Shown here in pieces: positions 25,899-34,128 of a stretch of 64,000 nt of DNA. The stretch is from assembly GCF_900168125.1 (NCBI RefSeq), contig NZ_FUZF01000001.1:372001-436000 (forward strand), given 5' to 3'. A program made the translations under genes and the position numbers. The stretch is from Sphingobacterium nematocida. GTDB lineage: Bacteria; Bacteroidota; Bacteroidia; Sphingobacteriales; Sphingobacteriaceae. The notes beneath the pieces are model-generated. The model was not told where the DNA came from, made no database searches, and worked only from the letters and a program-made list of their open reading frames with translations. The first letter of the stretch is position 1. Every line of letters begins with the position of its first letter.

Positions 25899-27023
25899 AT
25901 GAAAATACAAGTTACCCAATATACACAGAATAATCAGGATTTTTTATCCGCAGTATTTCCTGTAGAAACAATACTAAGCACCTCAGAAATATTAATTTAT
26001 GGCGACGTCGAGGGAGGATATCAAAGGAAGCCAAATCCACTACATATAAAACGAATAACAAAATATATACTTGATAATAAACACACGTTTATTTTTCCAT
26101 CATCTATAATATTAGGAGCTGACGAATCTATTAAAAACAATATCGTAACTGATAGCAGTGGCTGTTGGCTAAAAATTGACGAAAACAATAAAATTTTCCG
26201 TGTGGTCGATGGTCAACATAGAACCGAGGGGTTGAGAGAGGCAATAAATAAAGACAAATCGTTAGCTAAATTCCCTTTACAGGTAATAATAGCCTTATCG
26301 AAAGAAAGCAATAGATCGGTGGAGTTGCAGATTTTTACCGATATAAATTCTAAAGCCAAAAGGATTAATACTGACCTAGCTGAACTGGCCAGATTCGATT
26401 ACGAAATCTTAGAAAATCACATTGATAAGAATAACATAAATAGGCATATAGGCATAAAAACAGCTTATTATCTAAAAGACAAAAAAGAAAGTGTATGGCA
26501 CAATGCTATTAAGTTTGATATCCATGCTGAGGTAACAATAGGGATTATTGGGATTAAAATGTTCTCTGAATCGATATCTAAACTTATCGAAAAATATAGA
26601 AAAGATAACCCAGTCGACCTTAATACTGTCTCATCATCCCATCTTATTCTATATTGTAATGAAGCATCTGAGTACTTAGGAGCTTTTTTGTCTAAGATCT
26701 GGGATAACGTAATTAAACAAAAATGGGAGGCTACATTCAAAAGAGATTTTGTCACAAATGATGAAGGTGATATAGTACCTATTTACTATTCAAAGGAATA
26801 TTATATTCAGAAAGGAATAGGAATTCACGCAATTAATCCGATTATCGGGGATATATGTAATGAATATGGTTTTAATGATGCTGAGAGAAATATTAGTAAA
26901 GCCATCAATGAAAGTAAAATTACTACGGATGATTGGCGTATGAAAGGCCCTTTTGCTGGTTTCAACTCCGGGTCAGGCTTTGGTAAAGTGAGAAGGGCAA
27001 TTTTAAATGAGGAAACAGTCTAA
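25899..27023 (+). CDS. DndB-like DGQHR-domain protein
   Basis: 374 residues with the family hallmark VVDGQHRTEGLREA (about 106-119). An upstream segment of the type seen in DndB (RKPNPLHIKRITKYILDN) and the downstream IFTDINSKAKRINTDL also fit. DndB is the transcriptional regulator of dnd operons and may tune modification frequency; related DGQHR proteins are a standard part of Dnd clusters. It is not placed directly before dndC as in the classical order but lies about 5.7 kb upstream of it, so it could be a paralogue with another role. It follows the RelA/SpoT gene by 5 bases. Confidence 0.78.
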   Translation: MKIQVTQYTQNNQDFLSAVFPVETILSTSEILIYGDVEGGYQRKPNPLHIKRITKYILDNKHTFIFPSSIILGADESIKNNIVTDSSGCWLKIDENNKIFRVVDGQHRTEGLREAINKDKSLAKFPLQVIIALSKESNRSVELQIFTDINSKAKRINTDLAELARFDYEILENHIDKNNINRHIGIKTAYYLKDKKESVWHNAIKFDIHAEVTIGIIGIKMFSESISKLIEKYRKDNPVDLNTVSSSHLILYCNEASEYLGAFLSKIWDNVIKQKWEATFKRDFVTNDEGDIVPIYYSKEYYIQKGIGIHAINPIIGDICNEYGFNDAERNISKAINESKITTDDWRMKGPFAGFNSGSGFGKVRRAILNEETV

Positions 27024-27068
27024 AAAAGCTAGCAAAATAGCTAGATAAGACTTCTTAAATAACAAGAT

Positions 27069-29255
27069 ATGCTTAACAAAATCAACTTTCCCAAAAGCCG
27101 TAGCTATAGAACAGGATCTGATCATGAACCTTTTGAGTTCTATTTAAACTGTTTGTTTCATAGCAAGCAGTTTGACTTGCTGTTGGGATATTTCAGCTCC
27201 GCAGCAATAAGCGTATTATCATTGGGTTTTGCCAAGTTCATTTACGATGGAGGGAAGTTAAGAATTGTGGCTAATCAGATACTTTCTGAAGAGGATCGGA
27301 ATGCAATTTTATTAGCCAAAGAAGCGGATATCGAACCACCTCTGGATTTGAAGGATATAAAAACTTTAAAGAATAGTCTTGATGAATACGGTGAACACTT
27401 TTTCAAATGTCTGGCATACCTTATTTCCACGAACAGCATTGAGATTAAAATAGTCAAAACCAAAACAAAAGGCATTCCCCATTATAAATCAGGAATATTT
27501 AAAGATGGACCGAACAAAGTATCTTTTCAGGCATCTTGCAATTTCACAGCCTACGGTCTATTAGAGAATGCGGAAAGCTTAAGTTGCTATCTATCAATGG
27601 ATGAACAATCGTCTATTTTTAAGATCAAAGAAGATGAGGAGTACTTTGAGCAAATATTCAACGAAGAGGTCGACCACTTGGAATATATAGGTCCGGAAAG
27701 TATCGAAGTAGCCATCAAAACCGAATTTGGAGGTAAAGACCTTAATGAACTACTCATTGAGGAAAATGAACTCATAAAGAAGAAAAACATAAAAGCTAAA
27801 GACAGTAAATTAGCTGAATTATTAGATGATCTGGATTGGGAGGTTGAAAAAATAGCAGGAGAACCCCGCTTCCCCTACTCATCCAGCCCTCGTCCTTACC
27901 AGATAGATGCCTATAATAATTGGAAAAACAATCACTACAGTGGTGTGTTTGCCATGGCTACCGGAACAGGAAAAACCATCACCTCTTTGAATTGTCTACT
28001 CAACGAATATAAACTAACTAATGAGTACAAAGCAATTATTTTAGTTCCGTCCATAGCACTGCTTAATCAATGGGAACTAGAAGTAAAGCAATTTAACTTT
28101 AAAAGGGTAGTAAAGATAGGTGGAGGACATAACTGGGAGCCCACGCTAGGCTCTATAGTCAGCAACAAACTTTGGAAAAAGAAAGAAAACTTTATACTAA
28201 TAGTAACCTATGGAAGCTTTACTACAGATCGATTCCAAAAGTATTTTTCTAAAATACAAGACGATCTTATTCTGATTGCGGATGAGGCTCATAATATTGG
28301 TGCGCCAACTGTCAAAAAACTTCTCCCGACCATACGTGTACCGAAAAGAATCGGTTTGTCTGCTACGCCCAAAAGAATATACGACCCTGAAGGAACAGAT
28401 GCTCTAAATAAATTCTTTAACGATCAGCCACCGTATTGTTATGAATTTGGTATGGAGAAAGCACTGAATGAAGGATTTCTTACGGAGTATAAATACACTC
28501 CTTTTATCGTTGAATTGACAGAAGAGGAAACAGATGAATATATAGATATTTCAAAGAAATTATTACGGTTTTTCGATACTGAAAAAGGGGAGTTTAAAAA
28601 AGATACGATTGTTGAAACGCTGCTCTTAAGAAGAAAGAGTATTATCCATAAGGCTCACAACAAGATTTCGACATTCACACTGATCTTAAAAGAGTTGGAG
28701 AAACGAGGTAAGTCCAGGTATGTCTTCACCTATGTTCCGGAGGGATACATACGTACCGAAGATGGAGTAGAAGAAAAACTCCTTGACCAGTTCTTATACG
28801 CCACAGCTGAGACGACTCCATACCTAACGATGAACTCGTACACGAATGAAGACAAAGATCTGAACTCGATATTAAGAGGGTTTTCTGAAGGAAAAATTGA
28901 CATACTGTTTGCTATGAAGATGCTCGATGAAGGTGTGGACATTCCCCGTGCTGAAGTAGGTATATTTTGTGCAAGCACGGGGAATCCTCGGCAATTCATA
29001 CAACGAAGAGGTCGTCTTTTGAGGAAGCATAAAGACAAATCGTTCGCATCGATTTATGATATGGTCGTAATTCCGCATCAAGATCTGTCAGATCCACAAC
29101 TTTTTAATATGGAACGTAATATGGTAAAAAATGAACTGCAAAGGGTTGCCTACTTTGCAAGCTTATCAATGAACTACTATGATAGTAAGGACAGCCTAGA
29201 AAATGTCTGTCAAAAATATGAGCTCAATTTAAATGAAATAATTAACGAACTATGA
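27069..29255 (+). CDS. PLD-like/SF2 helicase of Dnd restriction module
   Basis: 728 residues. The N-terminal 230 residues resemble a phospholipase-D-like nuclease fold with one HxK-type motif (PHYKSGIF, His about 137) followed by SCNFTAYGLLENAE, the usual S-N-T…N.E element. A superfamily-2 helicase core follows: MATGTGKT (about 297), ADEAH (about 403), GLSATPKR (about 430) and FIQRRGRLLRKH (about 643). This architecture matches the helicases listed as Dnd-system restriction enzymes (TIGR04095 type). The expected activity is ATP-driven cleavage of DNA lacking phosphorothioate. Its stop overlaps the next start (ATGA). Confidence 0.8.
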   Translation: MLNKINFPKSRSYRTGSDHEPFEFYLNCLFHSKQFDLLLGYFSSAAISVLSLGFAKFIYDGGKLRIVANQILSEEDRNAILLAKEADIEPPLDLKDIKTLKNSLDEYGEHFFKCLAYLISTNSIEIKIVKTKTKGIPHYKSGIFKDGPNKVSFQASCNFTAYGLLENAESLSCYLSMDEQSSIFKIKEDEEYFEQIFNEEVDHLEYIGPESIEVAIKTEFGGKDLNELLIEENELIKKKNIKAKDSKLAELLDDLDWEVEKIAGEPRFPYSSSPRPYQIDAYNNWKNNHYSGVFAMATGTGKTITSLNCLLNEYKLTNEYKAIILVPSIALLNQWELEVKQFNFKRVVKIGGGHNWEPTLGSIVSNKLWKKKENFILIVTYGSFTTDRFQKYFSKIQDDLILIADEAHNIGAPTVKKLLPTIRVPKRIGLSATPKRIYDPEGTDALNKFFNDQPPYCYEFGMEKALNEGFLTEYKYTPFIVELTEEETDEYIDISKKLLRFFDTEKGEFKKDTIVETLLLRRKSIIHKAHNKISTFTLILKELEKRGKSRYVFTYVPEGYIRTEDGVEEKLLDQFLYATAETTPYLTMNSYTNEDKDLNSILRGFSEGKIDILFAMKMLDEGVDIPRAEVGIFCASTGNPRQFIQRRGRLLRKHKDKSFASIYDMVVIPHQDLSDPQLFNMERNMVKNELQRVAYFASLSMNYYDSKDSLENVCQKYELNLNEIINEL

Positions 29256-29467
29256 GTAAACGAGACGATATGTTGAGGGAAATCCTCTCAGATCCGGAAA
29301 TAATGCAAAAATATGATTTACGACCAGTTGATATAGAAAAGGTGCTTTGTAAACCTCCTTATTCGAAGAAAGTCATTGAAGTAATGGCTACAATGATTAT
29401 TGAAATGGATAACAATAGAACACCTAGGCAAATCTATCCAATTATCAAGAACATCTACAAAATATAG
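29252..29467 (+). CDS. Small protein between helicase and SMC ATPase
   Basis: 71 residues (MSKRDDMLREILSDPEIMQKYDL…), helical and charged, with no signal peptide or membrane segment. It overlaps the helicase stop by 4 bases and ends 2 bases before the ATPase start, so expression must be tightly coupled. A helical 70-residue protein in this place could be an adaptor or subunit of the restriction complex. I do not recognise the family. Confidence 0.7.
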   Translation: MSKRDDMLREILSDPEIMQKYDLRPVDIEKVLCKPPYSKKVIEVMATMIIEMDNNRTPRQIYPIIKNIYKI

Positions 29468-29469
29468 GT

Positions 29470-31668
29470 ATGGCTGCTATAGTTAACAGTATCTCATTTA
29501 ATAACTTCTTCAATTACTACGGCGAGTTTGAAGAGAACAGATATGAACTAAAGGAAGGCGTCAACATTATCATTGCTGATAATGGTGCCGGTAAATCAAA
29601 GTTTTTCAATGCTTTCCTTTGGCTCTTTGGGGATCAATTTCTTGATTCTGATGATAAAACGCTAAAAAGTATCAAAAGTGCATTCGTAAAGATTATCTCG
29701 GACAAAGCGAAGTTTGAAACACCTGTTCAAGGTAAGTTGACTTGCGGAGTACAGGTAGAGTATACACAAGCAGATCGTCTAAAATTTCAAATCACCAAAT
29801 CATTCACAGCAGTCAAACTCAACGAGAATTTCACCAATATAAATAGTTGGCAATTTACTCTCAATGATTTAGAGGTAAATAGAACAGATCTGGTTCTGCC
29901 AAAATACAAACCCGTGTACGACGAGGATGAAAAACTCAGAATTATAGATGCGCTAATTCTACCTGCTTTTAGAAAATACTCATTTTTCCAAGGAGAGGAA
30001 GTTGACAATATCATTGACTTTAGCGAAAAAGAGAGTATCGAAGAAGCGGTAAAAAACTTAACCGACATATCAAAGTATGAATCCTTAGAAAAGTTGGTAC
30101 AGTATGTCAACGGCAAAGCATACGATGATCTAAAGGACCAAACTAAATCTAACGATAGCCAATCAAAGCGCCTCAATGATGCGATAGAAGAAAAAGAGCG
30201 AATAGAAACCCTATTGAAACAGGAAGAAGATAAACTCCATGAACTGGAGGAGACATTTAGCAGGGCTGAAAAGGAAAAAAACGAGTTAGATAAGATCTAC
30301 GCAAATGCAGACAAAAGAAGAGAACTAGACGAAAAGATCAAGCCTAAACAACGTAGCTTAAAAGAAAAAAAAGAAGAGTTTGAATCCTTTTTAGACAAAG
30401 TCAATAACAGAATGTTTGACGGACAATTCGCTTGGATTGCTATGGGATTTGAAAACACGGTAGATAAATTCAGAAAGATAAAAGAGGACTATACGACAAA
30501 ACACTTCGAATTAAAAGCGTTAAAAAATATTGATGCAAATCCAAACAATTATTTCCATTTCCTACCAGTTAATTCCCCTGATGCAGTGAGCTTACAGAAC
30601 ATGGTAGACCATGAGCATTGCTATGTATGCGATCGCCCAGCAAAAAAAGGAAGCAAGGAACATGAATACATAAAAGCACTTAAGAATCGCCCCAACACAG
30701 GTAATAAGGAAATTGAATATGTAAAGAATAATCTAAGCAGCTTCTTTGGTGACATACAAATAAATGCGCAGCCATTTTATAATCGCATATCTACTATCCC
30801 TAATAGCATATCAAATTTTAAGGAGAAGGAGTCCGAATATATACGAGATATAGACCGGCTATCCGCACAGTTAAAATCGTTAAAGGATCGAAGAAAAGAC
30901 CTACTCGTAGCAGGAGAAGATTCTGAAGTAAACGATAGAGATATAGTGAATAACTATACTGGTGCAATTCGCCAAATGGAGAATGCCAGAAACAAAATAG
31001 ATGATATCATACTGCCCAAAATAAACGCCTTTAAAAAGCAAATTAAAAACACGGAAACAGAAATTGAAAATTTAAGCGCTGTGCAAGATATCCCTCAGGG
31101 CTTCCAAGAAAACTTCACTATTGCAAAAGATTTAGCGGAAGCCACTACGAAAGCACGCGAAAGGGTTTATGACAGAATGATCAAAAAACTGGAAGAACAT
31201 GCCAACCTACACTTCCAAGCATTAATAAAGAACAACGATCTAGCCGGAGGAATACTCAAATTTGAAAAGACACCAAGCGGTGCAATAAATTTCAACTATC
31301 TAGATCAAGATCAAAACATAATATCCGGAGCTTCAGAAGGCTTTCAGAGAATGAAAAAATTCTCTGTGGTAATGGCAATAATTACGGCTAACAATTCTGA
31401 ATATAACTATCCTCTATTAGCAGATGCGCCATTATCCGCCTTCGGCGAAGGGTTCACGGAAGGTTTTTTTGAAGCAACGTGCAAAGTTTTTCCACAAAGC
31501 ATCATCCTCGTCAAAGAGCTATACGACCGACATGATGAGCAAAAACTAACTTCTTTAGGAAAAAAACTATATCGTGAAGATTTTGTAAAAACAATGTATT
31601 TAAACATTGTTCCCGAAGGTGCCGAACAAAAAGAATTAATAACAACAAAAATTCCGTTAAAGAAATGA
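29470..31668 (+). CDS. SMC/Rad50-like ATPase with zinc hook, Dnd-associated
   Basis: 732 residues. Walker A is NGAGKSKFF (about 37-45). Long coiled coils (about 220-330 and 460-560) flank a zinc-hook motif CYVCDRPAKKG (Cys about 383 and 386). The ABC signature region lies near SGASEGFQRMKK (about 618) and Walker B near YPLLADAPLSAFGEG (about 641). It resembles DndD and Rad50-type ATPases but is a second one besides the true DndD encoded downstream, so it is more likely part of DNA sensing or restriction. It starts 2 bases after the small protein and overlaps the next gene by 4 bases. Confidence 0.82.
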   Translation: MAAIVNSISFNNFFNYYGEFEENRYELKEGVNIIIADNGAGKSKFFNAFLWLFGDQFLDSDDKTLKSIKSAFVKIISDKAKFETPVQGKLTCGVQVEYTQADRLKFQITKSFTAVKLNENFTNINSWQFTLNDLEVNRTDLVLPKYKPVYDEDEKLRIIDALILPAFRKYSFFQGEEVDNIIDFSEKESIEEAVKNLTDISKYESLEKLVQYVNGKAYDDLKDQTKSNDSQSKRLNDAIEEKERIETLLKQEEDKLHELEETFSRAEKEKNELDKIYANADKRRELDEKIKPKQRSLKEKKEEFESFLDKVNNRMFDGQFAWIAMGFENTVDKFRKIKEDYTTKHFELKALKNIDANPNNYFHFLPVNSPDAVSLQNMVDHEHCYVCDRPAKKGSKEHEYIKALKNRPNTGNKEIEYVKNNLSSFFGDIQINAQPFYNRISTIPNSISNFKEKESEYIRDIDRLSAQLKSLKDRRKDLLVAGEDSEVNDRDIVNNYTGAIRQMENARNKIDDIILPKINAFKKQIKNTETEIENLSAVQDIPQGFQENFTIAKDLAEATTKARERVYDRMIKKLEEHANLHFQALIKNNDLAGGILKFEKTPSGAINFNYLDQDQNIISGASEGFQRMKKFSVVMAIITANNSEYNYPLLADAPLSAFGEGFTEGFFEATCKVFPQSIILVKELYDRHDEQKLTSLGKKLYREDFVKTMYLNIVPEGAEQKELITTKIPLKK

Positions 31669-32714
31669 ATTCACAAGATTTCAGAACGCAAATATTAATG
31701 AAGAAACCTCGGTACGCAAAAAGTCGTATACCTCTCATCGATATTTTAGCTAACAAGGGACAATCAAAATCAGAGTATGCGCAGTTTGGGCCGATTTATG
31801 AGTTATTTATATATTCTTTTGTTTTAGGCTTGAAAAGAAAATCCTTTTTGCCATTACCAGGAAACAACCTTACCAAGGATTTTGTAGAAATAGCTAAATG
31901 GAAAGGAGGTAGTTCATTAGTCGATTTTCTCTTAATGACCGTACTTATTCACACAGATGAACTGGGTTTTACTTGGAACGAATTAGAAGATATGCAAGAA
32001 AAAGACCTTGATAAAGCTGTCAGTCAAATCATTTCTTTCTTAGAGGGCTATGCTAATGGTGGATTAGAGTACCTACAAGAACTATATAACACTAACCAGT
32101 TAATCAATAGTCCGTACTTATTTGTGGACTTATTAGCCGAAAACAGTACTCTTAAAGAGGTATTGGATGAAGATAACATTAGCTTAGAGTCTCAGGAGGC
32201 AACGGAAGATACTATTGTAAACACCAAAAAATTAATCGAAGGAGGAGAATCTCCAAATGTAGAGTTTAAGTCTACACTTAGAGTAAATATGCATACTATC
32301 CAAGCTGATGACAAAATGGAATTATCTTGTATTAAAACGATAGCAGGATATATGAATACCAAGCCGGGCACTTTATTGATTGGCGTTTCTGACCAAAAGG
32401 AAATTTTAGGACTTGAAAAAGACTTGGCTTCGTTTGGAAATAAACCAGACCCCATGGATGAGTTTCAAAAGCATCTTGACAATCTTATTGAAAGTTATTT
32501 AGGAAACTCTGCTTATTCATTAATTACATTAACGTTCCCAGAAATTGACGCTAAAAAGATCTGTCGATTAGACGTGCAATTCAGCAAGAAAGGACCTGTC
32601 TACGCAAAGAATAAGTCGAAGAAAATAGAGGAATTTTACATCAGGAGAGCTGCTTCTACTGTTGCATTAAATGCAAGCGAAATGATTGGATATATAGAAA
32701 ACCATTGGGGGTAA
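31665..32714 (+). CDS. AlbA_2/Schlafen-like protein with Dnd-associated N-terminal domain
   Basis: 349 residues. The N-terminal 150 residues (…SRIPLIDILANKGQSKSEYAQFG…) are helical and specific to these clusters as far as I can judge. The C-terminal half (about 185-345) is an AlbA_2/Schlafen domain: NVEFKSTL (about 198), an ATP/nucleic-acid-binding loop GTLLIGVSD (about 233), and FYIRRAASTVALNASE near the end. Such domains bind nucleic acid or act as nucleases. It overlaps the SMC ATPase by 4 bases (ATGA) and is the last gene before a 52-base gap and dndC. A role as effector or DNA-binding subunit of the restriction module is inferred. Confidence 0.75.
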   Translation: MNSQDFRTQILMKKPRYAKSRIPLIDILANKGQSKSEYAQFGPIYELFIYSFVLGLKRKSFLPLPGNNLTKDFVEIAKWKGGSSLVDFLLMTVLIHTDELGFTWNELEDMQEKDLDKAVSQIISFLEGYANGGLEYLQELYNTNQLINSPYLFVDLLAENSTLKEVLDEDNISLESQEATEDTIVNTKKLIEGGESPNVEFKSTLRVNMHTIQADDKMELSCIKTIAGYMNTKPGTLLIGVSDQKEILGLEKDLASFGNKPDPMDEFQKHLDNLIESYLGNSAYSLITLTFPEIDAKKICRLDVQFSKKGPVYAKNKSKKIEEFYIRRAASTVALNASEMIGYIENHWG

Positions 32715-32755
32715 GCTCCTTAATTTATAATGACAAAAAGATCCAAAATTTAAGC

Positions 32756-32763
32756 TAACTTTG
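32756..32763 (+). promoter_or_regulatory. Candidate Bacteroidota -7 element (TAnnTTTG) at dndC
   Basis: TAACTTTG fits the Bacteroidota -7 consensus TAnnTTTG exactly and ends 3 bases before the dndC ATG at 32767. If used, the transcript would start at or next to the ATG, making a leaderless or near-leaderless mRNA. No good TTG element is seen at -33, so the call is weak. Confidence 0.3.
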
Positions 32764-32766
32764 TCT

Positions 32767-34128
32767 ATGGCATTTTACAAAAAAGAGCTTATTGAAGAGA
32801 TAAAAGAACAATTCTTGGAAGACGATAATCGTCGGCCATGGATTGTCGCTTTTAGTGGAGGGAAAGACTCTACAGCTATGCTGATGCTGGTCTGGGAAGC
32901 CATAACCCAGCTGAATGAAATTGAAAGAAAGACGCGACAGATATATGTAATCTGTAATAATACATTGGTCGAAAACCCGCGTGTATTACAGTTCGTAAAC
33001 AAACATCTTAATAAGATCCAAGAGAAGGCTCTTGAGCTAGACCTACCATTTAAAGTGGACCATACAACGCCTCAGCTTGAGAATAGTTTTTGGGTCAATC
33101 TCATAGGTAAGGGATACCCTGCTCCGAATAACATGTTTCGCTGGTGTACGGAAAGATTGAAGATCTCTCCTACGACACAGTATATCAAAGATAAGATATC
33201 TGACTACGGTGAAGCTATAATATTAATAGGAACCCGCTCGGACGAGAGCTCTGCAAGGGCAGCGTCTATAAAAAGACATGAGGTGAAAGGTGAGCGCTTA
33301 CGTGCCCACCCCCTACCGAATGCAAATGCTTATGCGCCTATTAAGGATATGACTACGGATGAAGTGTGGACATACCTGCGCATGGCTCGTAACCCTTGGA
33401 CGGAAGACAAGAACCTAGAAATCCAGACGTTGTATACCAATGGTAGTGGTGGTGACTGCCCTATTGTGATGGATGTCACTACGCCAAGCTGTGGTAATTC
33501 ACGATTTGGCTGTTGGGTCTGTACTGTGGTAAAACGTGACCGTTCTATGGAAGCTCTTGTGGAAAATGGCGAAGAATGGATGCGGCCGCTAATCGTAATA
33601 CGTGATTTCTTGTATAAGACTATTGATCGCGATCGAGAAGACTATGACCCTACGGAATTCAGAATGCCCATCCGTCGTAACAAGGCAGAAGGTATAGGTC
33701 CGTATTGGCCAAAATGGCGCTATCATGTTTTAAAAATGGTATTGGATGCACAAAAAGCGGCTTCCAAGGAAGATGAAAATAATCAATTAATATCGCTACA
33801 GGAACTAGCCGCGATACAGGTGATCTGGAATAGGGATTATATCTATGAGTATTCGGTATCTGATGCCTATAAAGAGGTGTACGGACAGGCGGTAGAGTTT
33901 GGTCAAAAAACGCTGGATACAAATTATGAAAAAGATCTCCTCAAGGAGGTGTGTGGTGAGAATACGAAAGATGTGATGTTGATCAATCAATTATTGAAGG
34001 CTCAAAAGATGAAAGGTTTGTTGGTTAAGAAAACAGGCCTTCAAAATGATATAGAGAATATATTGCAAGAGGCTGTACGACCGACTTTTACAAACTTTGA
34101 TAAATACAACGAGAATGCTGATCAGTAA
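32767..34128 (+). CDS. dndC: DNA sulfur modification protein DndC
   Basis: 453 residues from the ATG at 32767; a TTG at 32761 is in frame but less likely. It is a PAPS-reductase-like ATP pyrophosphatase: P-loop FSGGKDSTAMLML (about 29-41) and FRWCTERLKI (about 127), with the Fe-S/sulfur cysteines near CGNSRFGCWVCTVVKRD (about 238-254). DndC receives sulfur from the cysteine desulfurase and, with DndD and DndE, replaces a non-bridging phosphate oxygen in DNA by sulfur. Its 3' end overlaps dndD by 14 bases. Base composition is less AT-rich than in the upstream restriction genes. Confidence 0.93.
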   Translation: MAFYKKELIEEIKEQFLEDDNRRPWIVAFSGGKDSTAMLMLVWEAITQLNEIERKTRQIYVICNNTLVENPRVLQFVNKHLNKIQEKALELDLPFKVDHTTPQLENSFWVNLIGKGYPAPNNMFRWCTERLKISPTTQYIKDKISDYGEAIILIGTRSDESSARAASIKRHEVKGERLRAHPLPNANAYAPIKDMTTDEVWTYLRMARNPWTEDKNLEIQTLYTNGSGGDCPIVMDVTTPSCGNSRFGCWVCTVVKRDRSMEALVENGEEWMRPLIVIRDFLYKTIDRDREDYDPTEFRMPIRRNKAEGIGPYWPKWRYHVLKMVLDAQKAASKEDENNQLISLQELAAIQVIWNRDYIYEYSVSDAYKEVYGQAVEFGQKTLDTNYEKDLLKEVCGENTKDVMLINQLLKAQKMKGLLVKKTGLQNDIENILQEAVRPTFTNFDKYNENADQ

